Shown piece by piece: positions 1 through 11,280 of a stretch of 64,000 bases of DNA (position 1 is its first letter; every line of letters starts with the position of its first letter). The translations under genes were made by a program, and so were the position numbers. The stretch comes from Allantophomopsis cytisporea (lineage: Eukaryota > Ascomycota > Leotiomycetes > Phacidiales > Phacidiaceae): assembly GCA_024752435.1 (NCBI GenBank), contig CP103029.1:744001-808000 (forward strand), read 5' to 3'. The notes below the pieces were generated by a model. The model searched no databases and was not told the origin of the DNA. It saw only the letters and a list, made by a program, of their open reading frames with translations.

Positions 1-1108
1 GATTGATAGAGGACTGGGTTGATGGAGTCGAGCACTTGACAGCGGATGCGATCTTTAATGAGATCTCTGTTACTTGTCTTACCAGCATCTGCGCATCAAC
101 CACAACAACCGCAACAAGCACAACTCCGAGCAGCAAAACATACATAGTGTGTACGCCACATGACGTAGCACACGTGCTGGGTGGCAGCGACATCTTGAAC
201 ACCCAAACGGACATGGAATGGGAAATTCTCAGTGGTCGGATCGGATATGCATATTCCATGCAAAACACATATGCATGAATCTTCTCCATCTCCTCATATC
301 CCATTTCAAAAGCTATGAATGTCAATATATTATTAATCATGGAAAAGGTCACTTGGTTCCTTAATGATACTCGGAATTCCATTCGCAAACGAATGAGAAT
401 CATTATGTAATGGGGCAAGTTGTCTTTGCCCACAGATCCGTCTCTCACTCCCTTCGCGTTGCATCCGTTCACTCTCTCCTCCATCCAAGGTGTGTAAATC
501 CGTGTTCGCGCAAGGAATTCACAGCTCCTCTCGTCAATTTAGTTTTGACTAATGCTGACCTTGGCTCTTTAGTGGCATGGAATAGGCGGTTGTCGTGGTC
601 CAGAAGTTCCATTGCTGGCCTGCGGGGCAATCACCGCTCGCTCCCTCTCCTGGCGAGGAGCAACATCCTAGCTTTTGTTGCTTGCGGCTTGCATCGTCGA
701 GGAGCGAGGCAGCAGAATGACGGTATCGTGAGGTCGTCAGTCTAAAGTGCTTCTAGAACATCGACAAACAATTGCCAAAGTCTGAAGACAAAAGGTCATC
801 TACAGACAAATATCACAAAGAAAGGGAAGCATCGAAAGATACCAAGACCCGACTAATTCCCGAGGAAGGGTCCCGCAGCTGTGATAAAAGATTTCGATCG
901 TTATTCCCATTCCGCTCGCTATTTGCTAGCCAAGATCGGACCTGAGCCGCGATACTACGATAGACGCGATCATCAGTCAACCTTGACGTCGCCCCTCTCA
1001 ACCTCAATCAATAATTTTTTCTTTTTCCTTTTTTCCTTTGGCTTGCTGCTGAAACGAGGAGGCATATGGAACTCGCACCGGGAGGAAAGAGGAGGTCAAC
1101 ACACACAT
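1..1108. other. Upstream spacer of the hybrid histidine kinase
   Basis: I see no supportable gene here. Two short open frames (3-278 and 410-745) have no family resemblance and odd composition. A pyrimidine-rich tract (about 1014-1040, mostly T and C) lies 70-95 bp before the chosen kinase start; such tracts are common just upstream of fungal transcription starts. The kinase frame is open back to 881, but the added residues (a run of Phe and basic residues encoded by this tract) look non-coding. Confidence 0.6.
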
Positions 1109-4100
1109 ATGTCGTGGTTCAGCACCATGTACAGCGAGCGACGGAGTACAGATCCAGGACGGCCTCAGAACCAGTATGACAGTATCGAAATTCCGCCCGC
1201 CATAACCAGCGCTCCTTCCAACGCCAAATCCCAGCACGAATTTGACAGCGTCATCGCACTCAGCGATTTTCTGGACCTCGACGAACGCCCAATATTCGTA
1301 CTCGATTTACATGCTTCTGAAAACACCATTCGCCCGATCTTCTACAATAAGGCCCTGGATCGCGCTGTCGTGCTTAAGAAGTTCGTCTGCACGGGAAAGG
1401 GTGGCGTTGACCCTGACGACTTCGGATTCACCTATGCACAATTCCATAAATGGGCACTCGCGAATGCTGCCATCGCAGATGGATACGAAAAATCGATTGT
1501 TTTCAATGAGATAAACTGGGTTGCAAGTACACATAAAAACCGGTGGCGTGTCGTTAGTGGAAATATATATGGTAGGGCTTTGTCAGAATTTGGTGATCGA
1601 GGGGCAAAAAGTCTGACAATTGATACACTATCTTTGGGATCCGGCACAATCGAATCCAAAGCCAGGTCCAAGTACCTGAAGTTCTTTAGGAAGTACAATT
1701 GGGCTGCTACCAAACTTGGACCAATCTCGAACTGGCCAGAAGAACTCAAAACTCGCTGCAAGACTTTACTCTCTGACCCAAGGCCGTCTGCCTTGTACTG
1801 GGGCGACGACAAACTTACATTATATAATATGGCATATTCAGTGGTGGCGGGAGCCAAACACCCACGGATCCTCGGACAGCCATTTTGGGATGTTTGGCCA
1901 GAAGCGATTGATCTTTTCAAGCCTGTCTTCGTCACTGCTGAAAATTCGGGTCAAGGTATTTCAATGGATGATGTTTGTTTCTCTATAGACCGACATGGAT
2001 TCCTAGAAGAAACCTATTTCTGCTGGTCCATTAGACCACGACGAGGAAAAGATGGGATCATCAGCTTTTACAACAATACCTTTGATACTACGAATTCGAA
2101 TCTGGCTGAACGACGAATGTCCACTTTGCTTCGAGTGAATCAATGTCTCGCTACAGCAACTGAGGTCAAAGGATTCTGGAAATTGGTACTTCAAGGACTA
2201 GAACCGAATGAGTTTGAGGTTCCGTTTTGTGTGGCATACTCTGCGGATGAAGACTTTGACGAGAGTGCATCGCAGAGTTCAGACAATTTGTCCAAGGTAA
2301 TTACCCGCCATTTATGTAAAAATAACTTGCTTACAAAAGTAGAATTGGATTGTCGAGGGATCAATCGCAGGAGCAGACGACGAGTCGGCGGAGGCTGCTT
2401 GTCCTTTCAAAGGAGATGTCAGACGTTGCGTTCCAAATTTCGAGATATGCATACAAAAGACCGAGCCAACACTGCTCAGACGAGTCGACGATACATTCCC
2501 AACACATTTGGTTGGTGACACAAGAAACCGTGGTTTCAAAGACCAGTGCCAGGAATGTGTTCTTATTCCCATCAGACCAACAACAGGAGAGAATGTTATT
2601 GGGTTCCTGATCCTTGGAATCAATCCTCGCCGCCCTTATGATAATGATTACAAGATGTTTATAAATCTTTTGAGTAGGCAGCTGGCTACAGCCGCTGCTT
2701 CAGCCTTGTTGTTCGAAGAAGAGGTCCGACGAAGTGAACTGGCAGCAAGGAACCAAAAGGCTTTGTCAGAGCAGTTAGCCCTTCGCACATGCGAAGCTGT
2801 CAACAGCACAGAAAGATTCAGAAGATTATCAGAATGGGCTCCGGTTGGCATGTTCAATATCTCGGTGCCCCAAGGACTTGTTTTATACGCCAACGATAGT
2901 TGGTACGATATTACACGACATCCTCGGAATGCAATGTATCCCATGTCGTGGTATAACGTCATTGATGATGAGGACCATCCACTCATGGACAGGGAATGGG
3001 CTAAACTTGGAAGTGGAATTCCAGTATCTTTCGAGCTTAAGTTAAAGCGGCCGTGGACCTCACCGGAAGTTGGCGCCGATGGGAGAAGTATCAATGGTAC
3101 TATGTGGATAATTGCCGCTGCGTATCCCGAAAAAAGTGCTGATGGCACTGTTACTTCGGTGTATGGTACGCTCACTGATATCTCAAAGCAAAAATGGGCC
3201 GAGGATTTCCAAACGAGGACTGCAAAGGAGGCAGTGGCTATGAAGATTCAGCAAGAGAAGTTCATTGATGTCACAAGCCATGAAATGCGAAATCCATTGT
3301 CGGCAATGATTCAATGCGCTGATCTCATCACTTCTATATCCGAATTCGATGTTGAGGGTGCTGCTGAAATTACTATATCCAAGGATTTGATGGGCAGCAT
3401 TTCCGAAGCTGCTCAAACAATCACCCTTTGTGCCCAGCATCAAAAGCGTATCATTGATGACGTATTGACCCTGTCACGTTTGGAGTCGGACATGTTACAG
3501 ATTACTCCAGTTGACACACAGATCCTCAGTGTGGTTACAAGTACACTGAAGATGTTCGATGGAGAATTACAAGAGGCAGATATACGCATGGGCGTCAAGA
3601 TCGACGAGTCCTTTAATCGCCTCAAAATCGACTGGCTCCGTCTTGACCCCTCTCGTCTCCTACAAATTCTCATTAACCTAGCCACCAATGCTATCAAATT
3701 TACTAAGACAGAAGCTAAGCGCGAGATCCTTGTCACCATCAGTGCATCAGAAGAAAAACCACAAACAAGCAATTGTGGTGTCCGGTACCTCGAGCGTATC
3801 GAAACGAGAAAGAAGCTCTCAGACAACGATTTTGGTACTGGCCAGGACGTGTATCTCCAACTCTCCGTCTCCGATACAGGCAAAGGGTTATCAGAACAAG
3901 AATCACAGAAGCTCTTCCGGCGCTTCAGCCAAGCAAATGCGCGGACGCATGTAAAATATGGTGGCAGCGGTCTTGGCCTCTTCATCTCTCGTGAGCTGAC
4001 GGAGCTTCAAGGCGGCCAGATCGGCTTCTCTTCGGACAGGGGTGTGGGCTCCACCTTTGCCTTCTACGTAAAGGCCAAGCACTCTGCGCCGTCTCCCGCA

Positions 4101-4792
4101 CTCACGGCTGCGAAATTCTCCGACCAGCTACAAAAAAGCCCCCGCAACAGCGCGTCTCCGGGCCGTCGCTCAGCGTCTGCGGAGCTTCAGGGCCCGCCTT
4201 CTAGTGAAGCTGGCGTACGCCTGTCCGGCGTGCATGTCGCAGGTGGGGTTGCTCGCGCGATGCATACTCCCTCTGAGGCTTCCAAGCATGTCCTCATCGT
4301 TGAGGATAACCTAGTTAATCAGAAAGTCCTTTCCAAGCAGCTAATCCGCGTCGGCTGCACAGTGCACGTTGCCAATCACGGCGTTGAGGCGCTCGATTTT
4401 TTGCGCAAGACCAACTTCTGGACTGCGAATGAGAGTGGTGCTGGTCATAAATTGAGTCTCATTCTCATGGATCTTGAAATGCCTGTCATGGATGGCATCT
4501 CTTGTGTGAAGGAGATTAGGAGATTGCAAGGTGAGGGGAAGATCAGAGGCCATGTTCCTATCATTGCTGTCACGGCGAATGCACGCGATGAGCAGATTAA
4601 GACGACGAGGGCTGCTGGGATGGTGAGTCTGCCCCTGTTGAACAAGTCGTTGTGCATAACTAACAATTACAGGACTCGGTTGTCACGAAACCTTTCCGCA
4701 TCCCTGAACTCATTCCAGAGATGGCGCGCTTGGTGGATGCTTTTCGCTTGGTAAATTCAGGCGTTGATGGTGCGAAGGCGGCGGGGAAATGA
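1109..4792 (+). CDS. Hybrid histidine kinase (PAS-GAF-like-PAS-HisKA-HATPase-REC)
   Basis: A cytosolic two-component sensor that autophosphorylates on His and passes phosphate to its own receiver, normally then to an HPt protein upstream of MAP-kinase or Skn7 output. Predicted exons are 1109-2296, 2343-4622 and 4673-4792 (1195 aa). Introns of 46 and 50 nt end in TAG and CAG, the second with a CTAAC branch site. Domains in order: a PAS-like fold (about 190-335), a GAF-like segment (345-510), a PAS domain (555-673), and a HisKA domain with His709 in SHEMRNP. An ATPase domain follows (N box near 840, DTGKG near 907, GGSGLGL near 936), then a C-terminal receiver with acceptor Asp1106 in LMDLEMP and the conserved TKPF Lys. 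All catalytic residues seen are intact. No transmembrane segment is evident. The MSWFST start was preferred over the longer open frame because upstream residues are encoded by a pyrimidine tract. The ligand and the exact fungal HHK class are not known. Confidence 0.93.
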
Positions 4793-5346
4793 CCATGAGG
4801 TTATGTTTGCATGTATATATGGTTTCTGTTATTTGTTTTTCTGGTCGACACAGGTGGGATTGGGTATGGAGTTGATTACATTTATAGACTTGGGATAGGT
4901 CTGGTGCATTAGGAGTTTGGTTTATTCTTGAATAGAGGTGTGTGTATTTTCAGCTAGGCGTTGGCGGATTGATGGGCTCTGTGATGGACCGTTGGAGTCT
5001 GGATTGCGGTGGTAAGGGAGGTAGAACCATAGAATACCTTGGAAGAGAACGGATTGAAATGTTAGATGATAGACCGTGGTATGGACCCATTCAATTCTAT
5101 GATATGGGAAAACAAGTTAATTTTCTGAACATGATATGCGCATTTTGGTAGCTATGAGGGAAGACATTATGTCTTGACAGTATTTAATCCTCATGTATTT
5201 ACACATACTCCACATTCAATAGTATTCTTCTTCCTTTACAAGAAGTATTTAAGAAAGAACCTTTAATTCCTATCCTCACCTCCTCACGCCGTGCCCCATT
5301 CTTGACCTCAATCAAATCATCCACCATGTTTTATCATCACATATCG

Positions 5347-5362
5347 CGATAAGCTCTTATCG
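5347..5362. promoter_or_regulatory. Inverted pair of GATA-factor sites
   Basis: CGATAAG (5347-5353) and CTTATCG (5356-5362) face each other with a 2-nt spacer, about 210 bp before the deaminase ATG. HGATAR is the known core for AreA/NIT2-type GATA factors, which bind closely paired sites best. The function is inferred from the motif only. Confidence 0.4.
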
Positions 5363-5573
5363 GAAGCCCCCGCCACCCCGCATCGTACCTGCGGTTTGGT
5401 TGCGCGATATGTTTTCAGCCCCACCACCCATGCCCATCCCATCCATACGCACACATATAAAAAAAGCCTGAGCCTCATTCCAGCACAATTCCTTGGCTCT
5501 TCGTCCCCTCTCCCACTCATATATTCTAATTGATTATACATCCATATACTTTTTCAGAAGTATACTCCTCAAA

Positions 5574-6272
5574 ATGTCCTACCTCTCCACCCCCGCCGCG
5601 TCAATTGTACCTAACCTCTTTCCTGCGCGCACCAGTCCCACCCCCGCGCAGATCGAGGCCAATGTGCTTAAAGCGCTTGAGGTTCAGAGACGCGCTGTTA
5701 CGTTTGGAAAGAGACCTTTTGCGGCTGTGTTGATTGGCCCGGACCATGAGACGGTTTTATTGATGCATCAGAGTGTGGATCAAGTCAATCATGCTGAGGT
5801 GAGTGAAGAGAATGGAGGAAGTGGAGAGGGATTGAGGTTATTGGGGATTATAGCTGATTTGTATGTAGTCAAGTCTTGCCCGTCTGGCGTACTCTCATTA
5901 TAGCAAGGAGTATCTCTGGCAGTGCACTTTGTATTCTACGTGGGAGCCTTGTGGGTAAGTCCACTTCCACTTAGAATCTATCATCTCCCATATTTTCACT
6001 TCTCTCGTCTCCTTGTCGTAACTGACCCGCACAGAATGTGCTCTGCAACAATCTACTGGGCACACATAGGCCGTATAGTATATGCGGGCACCAACGACCA
6101 GCTCGCTGAGCTTACGGGTCCCGGCAACAAGGAGAACTTCACTATGAAGTGGCACACCAGAGATATTCTTGAGGGCAGCCAAAAGGACATTGAGATTATT
6201 GGACCTGTAGAGGGATTGGATCGCCTGGTCATGAAGGAAAGTGATGAATATTGGAAGGGAACGAGATCTTGA
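5574..6272 (+). CDS. CMP/dCMP-type zinc deaminase (nucleobase/nucleoside deaminase)
   Basis: A small hydrolytic deaminase of the cytidine/deoxycytidylate superfamily, closest in layout to the guanine deaminase and tRNA adenosine deaminase types. It would release ammonia from an amino base. Predicted exons are 5574-5798, 5869-5954 and 6035-6272 (182 aa); introns are 70 and 80 nt. The zinc site is complete: His73-Ala-Glu75 (exon 1 ends on this Glu) and Pro102-Cys103-Gly-Met-Cys106, the latter rebuilt across intron 2. The length suits a single-domain enzyme. It lies tail to tail with the ammonium transporter, with 151 bp between the stops. The opposed GATA sites upstream suggest nitrogen regulation. 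The substrate cannot be fixed from sequence; cytosine, guanine and other bases remain possible. Confidence 0.85.
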
Positions 6273-6423
6273 GCTTGAAAGAGATATTTATTATCTATTG
6301 TGCATAATGAAAGATGTTGGGCTGTAGAAATTGAATATTAATTGGAATGGCTGAAGTTTTGAGCGCAGGGTATTATTATGAAGTTTTGATATCTAAGATG
6401 TCACTAACAACTCTAAACATCGC

Positions 6424-7966
6424 TTAAGCCTTCTTGTCCGGAGCTTCAACGCTGACGGGAGTCTCCTGTCCACTTCTGCCTTCGATAGTCGTTTGAGAGA
6501 ATCTTTCAAAGAGCTCCCAATCACCGATCTGCTCATCAAAGAACTGATCATAGTCCAATCCACGGATTTCCGCCTCCTCACTAACGCGCAGATGCAGACC
6601 AGGGATATACTTCAGGATGAAAAGTAGCGCCAAGGAGATAGAGAAAGAGTACAGAGAGATAGCTGTGATCTCAGCGAACTGCTTTCCAACTTGAATGCCG
6701 TTACCGTCGATACCTCCCGCGCCCTCGGTGCCCAGACCATCGAGCATGGAGATGGACGAAGTAGCAAATATACCCGTAAGGAAAGAGCCCACCATGCCAC
6801 CAATACCGTGTAGCTTGAAGACATCCATACCCTCATCAATACGTAGCCATTCATTAACATTTTGGCAGAGTGCACAGACTACAGCCGTCAAAAAGCCAAT
6901 GACGGCTGCAATCCATAGAGAGACGAAACCAGCTGCTGGAGTGATGCCGACTAATCCTGCGATTGCACCCTCGCATGCACCTACTACTGAGAAGCGCTTG
7001 CCATGCTTAAAGTAGTCGACAAATACCCAGCCGAGCACACCAGCAGACGCAGCTGTGTTTGTGTTGAAAACAGCAACCATTGAGCGCATAGAAGCGTTAA
7101 GAGCAGAGCCTCCATTGAAGCCAAACCAGCCGACCCAGATGAGAACGGTGCCAAGGAAGACGAGGGTAGTATTGTGAGGCTTTCCGTGGCTTGGGTCGCC
7201 GTTGTGCTTTCTCTTTCCAAGTACGAAGGCATACGCCAGCGCTGACCAGCCGGATGCAATATGAACGGGTCCACCGCCGGCAAAATCGAGGGATGGGAGG
7301 TTATAGAGCCAACCGTTTGAGTTCCATGTCCAGAAGGCTACTGGGCAATAGACTACTGTTGCCCAAAGGAAGCCGAAGACCAGTGATGGGACGATTCGTC
7401 CTCTCTCGAAGGCGCCGCCTACTACAATTTGCACAGTGCAGGAACACTGGGTTAATTAGCTATTATCCAAAACGAATGGTCGAAAGAGTATACGCACGAA
7501 AAGCAACTGATACAAACAAAAGACGACCTCGGGAATAACAGCACTGCCAGCTGCAGGTGCAACCAAAACACCTCTCAAGCCAAAATTCGAGAGATCGCCA
7601 ATGAAAGGTCCTCCAGTTCGAGAGTATGCCAAACTGTAACCCCAGAACATCCATTGAATAGTGACCACAGAACTAACGGCGAAAGACTGGAAGAGCAGAG
7701 ACAAGGCAGACTTGCGACGTGCAAGACCTCCGTAGAGGAAACCCAGGCCAGGAAGAATAAGCCAGACGAGAAAAGCGCAAAAGGCAAGGTAGGTATAGTG
7801 GAATTCGAGGCCTGTGTATTGCTCATTTACATCGACGAGGAGCGGATTGCCCCCATTAGGCTCTGAAGCATTGTAGACTGGCTGTCGGAATCAGTATTGC
7901 CTAAGAATTTACATCTCATGTGTATATTTAAGGGGAACCTACCACGTCAAAAGTAGTAGAACTCAT
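6424..7966 (-). CDS. Ammonium transporter, Mep2-like (Amt/MEP/Rh family)
   Basis: An 11-helix plasma-membrane ammonium channel/transporter. Predicted exons (minus strand) are 7966-7943, 7881-7498 and 7446-6424 (476 aa). The first exon codes only eight residues; the later frame gives a typical extracellular N-terminus followed by the first helix. Family motifs include DFAGGGPVH, GGSALNAS and LHGIGGMVG. Both pore histidines are present: His198 and His349. In yeast, Mep2 keeps both while Mep1 and Mep3 replace the first by Glu, so this looks like the high-affinity, sensor-type clade. The cytosolic tail (about 70 residues) is acidic and ends in KKA. The promoter carries several GATA motifs and a Gcn4-type site. 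Strong family call; the sensor role is inference. Confidence 0.95.
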
Positions 7967-8129
7967 CTTTCCTACCCAGTCACCAATCAAAACTTTCAAG
8001 AGTAATACGGGGTATTGAAAAACGTATATACTTATACCGTTTCAAGAAACCTACCAACCTGTGGGCATACCCCAGAATAAATACGGGTTTCTGCGTACCT
8101 TACACATAGTCCCTACTCCTCCGGCACTG

Positions 8130-8280
8130 AGATAGGTAACGATAGGCAGACGGATGACATTATCAACATCTTGGCTTATCAGTTGGAAGGATCTTGAATC
8201 GGCGACAGGGCCGTTTTTATTTGCTACTTGGTTCTCGGAATTGTAAAGTCGCCAAGGTGCTGGACTGGGCGTCGTGATAA
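8130..8280. promoter_or_regulatory. Cluster of five HGATAR (AreA/NIT2-type) motifs
   Basis: Within 151 bp, 164-314 bp upstream of the ammonium transporter ATG, I find AGATAG (8130-8135), CGATAG (8140-8145), TGATAA on the minus strand (8160-8165 and 8176-8181) and TGATAA on the plus strand (8275-8280). Nitrogen-derepressed fungal genes are known to carry such clusters. Binding is inferred. Confidence 0.55.
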
Positions 8281-8359
8281 GCAGCCGATACTGGTCTTGG
8301 CGGGTGGAATCTGGACCGATTTACTTAAATCGGTAGTAGCGCGAGTCAGCCGAGCAGGT

Positions 8360-8373
8360 CACGTGCTGAGTCA
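8360..8373. promoter_or_regulatory. E-box CACGTG next to Gcn4/CpcA-type TGAGTCA
   Basis: CACGTG (8360-8365) is followed after one base by TGAGTCA (8367-8373), about 400 bp upstream of the ammonium transporter start. TGAGTCA is the known Gcn4/CPC1 (amino-acid starvation) core and CACGTG a bHLH core. Their proximity to the GATA cluster fits nitrogen control but is unproven. Confidence 0.35.
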
Positions 8374-8728
8374 TGTGCTATGCAGTTCAGTTTCTCTTGT
8401 ACAGTTTGTTAAATCCGATGGATGTTGACAAGGCTGTCAATTAAAAATAGCATTGTTCGTTATTATTGTTATTTTTTCCTTACAGACCTTCACGTAAAAT
8501 GCATTGCAGTTGAAATCTCACTAATAGTACTATCGAATGTGAACAATCATTTTATTGGGTATTTAGGTAACTAAGCAAGCATCTAATTCAAAGCTCACTT
8601 TTCTAAGCACGCAAGGAATAAATAAGAGAATATTCTGCCCAACAGACATATTTCCAGCGTCCTCCTCAGCATCTGTCTCCTGTCCCACACCACTATTTAG
8701 CAAGTAAAGCTGACTTGCGCAAGGATCC

Positions 8729-9040
8729 TCAACGATCTTCCTGCTCAGGAGATCTTAGTAGAATTGGACCATTTATCACAGCCTCAATACGCCTTTTGAT
8801 TGCTTCCCTGTTCATATCTGCTGCAATCGGCTCGAGGTTGAAAGGGTGTGAAAGCAAATTTCCAAACCCACTTGCATAGATACGGTCCATGCTTGCTTCC
8901 TGGCTCTGATCAATGTCAGGGTCTGATTTTGCAGAAATAAGTGCAGTCAAAAATGGCCATGAGTCTGGGGTCGATGATCGTGACTGTGGTGGATCATGCT
9001 CATCATATTCAACATTCTCCGGTCCATCACCCATCTCCAC
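8729..9040 (-). other. Unidentified 103-codon open frame, possible gene fragment
   Basis: An acidic, Ser/Pro-containing stretch begins MEMGDGPENVEYDEHD and ends LRSPEQEDR. The composition is protein-like rather than random: an acidic N-terminal half, then a plausible helix with NREAIKRRIEAVI. The frame is also open upstream to a pyrimidine-poor AG that could be a splice acceptor near 9074, but I could find no matching earlier exon. It sits at the edge of the AT-rich island, so it may be the last exon of a decayed gene. I do not recognise the family. Confidence 0.2.
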
Positions 9041-9219
9041 ATCCTGTGATTCCTCTGCCGCTGGTCTGTTTTGCAGTAATATCCTAGCTTACATTAAATT
9101 GCGTACAAGAAATTATATTAATTACAATTATGTAACTAAATAATGTCTGGTGGTCAGCTATTCATTGCTGGTGCTACGGAGTGGCTAAGGTCAGGAAGTG
9201 GTAGTCAGCATAGTAGACA

Positions 9220-9310
9220 GCATGGATCTATTCAAGAGTTAGTATATTCAATAAATGCTATGCTTTTCTTTCATTGGGCTTGCAAGTGTATGTCATTTCA
9301 AGAATAATCC
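9220..9310 (+). repeat. Dispersed repeat, copy 1 (distal part)
   Basis: It aligns by eye with 11418-11506. The first 26 bases match except for three transitions, then similarity continues at roughly three quarters with small gaps. It covers the distal part of the repeat only. Confidence 0.5.
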
Positions 9311-9872
9311 ATAATAGTAGATGTAGGGAGAAAGGAAGAAAGGGAAATATGATTTGCTGTGGTGTTCTATCAACGTTATATTCTTATAATCTGAAACTCG
9401 CATCTTATATGAGCTACCTACCCATATTCGGACTCCTTTATTTCAGACTAAGGTATTATATAGCATATACAAATTCAGGTTGTAATAAGAAATCCTACTG
9501 AAGAAGGTCCTATATATAGTCATTGAATGAAAGTCTCCATTAAATCGTTCGATTGTTATTATATTATAGTGACAGAGATCTGTTGAATGGGTAATCCTAA
9601 CTCGTCTAGCTAAACTCTTATAAATGAGTTTATATAACAATTTGTACTCTAGACGATTCTACATAAGATTTATGAATATTGTAGAAATTATACAATCTAT
9701 AAAAATTGCAAATGCATAATAATCTGGTAGACGAAAGTTTACATCACTTGTAGTAGTACGTATTGGTAGCGGGATTTTGTAACTTGAATATATTACCGGC
9801 CGAACCCCCTTCGAATTTGCTAGTCTATATTGGAAGGAATTTGAAGCATGTTTCTCTGCTCGTTTTGTATTG

Positions 9873-9909
9873 AAAAAGAAAAGAAAAGAAAAGAAAAGAA
9901 AAGAAAAGA
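9873..9909. repeat. (AAAAG)n microsatellite
   Basis: About seven uninterrupted units of AAAAG lie just downstream of the stop of the decayed Ulp1-like gene. Confidence 0.9.
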
Positions 9910-9943
9910 GCAAGCTCCGTGGTTTATAACACGCCTACCTCCC

Positions 9944-11237
9944 TTATATCTTACGCTTCTTATTGTCTTGGCTCTCGATGCTCTCCTCGTCCAAAGCCCT
10001 CTTTCCCGACCGATAACGAGTCAAAGCCATACCATCACCATCTATGTTATTGACGGTGGTAATGTCCTTGGTAATAAATGCAGGTAGCTTTGCATTCCCA
10101 GCCGTCCCCGAGCGTTCACATACCCATGCCGAATCGACTAGGGAATCCGCGCTCGTCGGACGAAAGACCGAGCAGGAAACTGGGCCGGAGTTATCGGAAA
10201 TTTTACCATTGATCGTGTATTGTATAGCATGATAGAGGACGTGGATGCGGCAGTCGAATGCACCTGGTTGTTGTTGCACTGGGACATCTGTCACCACTTT
10301 TCGAAATTCCCTACCACGTGGATGCTAGGAGCAAATCCAATTGAAAACCAAATCAGACGATCTCTTCGACTTTCCAACTGTCGTGGCTGAGTTGACATAC
10401 AACATCTTAACAGTTGTTTCATCATCTTCCGGCAGTTCAGCAATGGTCAGCACCCAGTGTCCACCACTGATGTTGACATGAACCGGTGCAATAATCCTAT
10501 TGTAATATCAGTATACATTATCAAATTGGAGCCTTCACTATGTATACGGATTATAGCTTACGTATACACCTACGGCCGAACGCTCATAGCTGTGTCATCA
10601 TAATCGCGCTTATCACTCTCCATGTACAATGTGCCGTACATATTAAGGTCTGCGTTCACCGTCGAGAGCACAGCACAAATAGCTCCGTCAGTGAGGCATT
10701 CGTTTTGAGCGAGGCTATAAATGTCACCTGCTCTGAAAGTAGAGTCTGCTCAAATCCGACGGCCCAGTATTGCAAGTTTCGATCTGATTTTGCCGGTAGC
10801 TGTGATAACATTGATGGTATTTGCTCATCACTCTTCTCGAAAACTTCATCCCATGGTAAAGCTTTGGGGAAGTTAATGGTGGAAGGGACATCCTAGAATG
10901 GTGGCAGATCGTCAACGTATGTATTTGTCAATCGGAAGTGTTCCAGGTGTTCCAAGGCAGCCTCCTTTGTGATCTTATAGCTCATCAAGTCGATCATCCA
11001 GGTTTCACAATCAGCTGCAAAGTCTCGCAGACACTGATTGTGATTCTTCATCTGTAGGATGTGACAAAGGGCGTTGAGTCGTCTGGTCTTCCATTAGGAG
11101 AGATTGGGCGCATCAACTCGACTTACGACCGTCAGAGGCCAGATCAACAGGCCACCAACGCTACCAAATACAAGTGATTTATACAGTATCAGTAATGCAT
11201 GATTATCATATGAGGCAAGGATGTACACCAATGACAT
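9944..11237 (-). pseudogene. Decayed Ulp1-like cysteine protease (peptidase C48) gene
   Basis: Read on the minus strand, conceptual translation gives a continuous family-like protein interrupted by lesions. An N-terminal part from an ATG at 11237 contains GGLLIWPLTV. A middle part (about 11090-10750) reads through an in-frame TAG at 10893-10895. Near 10740-10750 the reading frame changes, after which FRAGDIYSLAQNE and LTDGAI match the entry to the Ulp1 fold. An intron with donor GTAGGT precedes SGGHWVLTIA, the catalytic His region. Another TAG lies at 10325-10327, and PGAFDCRIHVL carries the catalytic Cys. The residue where family members have Asp is Asn (YVNSA). The last open segment ends KKRKI, a possible nuclear signal. 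Ulp1-family enzymes cleave SUMO-like modifiers; some are carried by transposons. Two stops and a frame change argue for a dead copy. Confidence 0.65.
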
Positions 11238-11280
11238 ATAAAGGCGAATATTAAAATTTGCGAATACTCATGTTAATACT

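Noticed and set aside
410..745. 111-codon open frame on the plus strand
   Set aside because: Ser/Arg/Leu-rich with no domain pattern, no splice context and close to the kinase promoter; likely chance.
881..1108. In-frame 76-codon extension of the histidine kinase
   Set aside because: It translates a pyrimidine tract into a Phe run and lacks kinase-family features; MSWFST is a more natural start.
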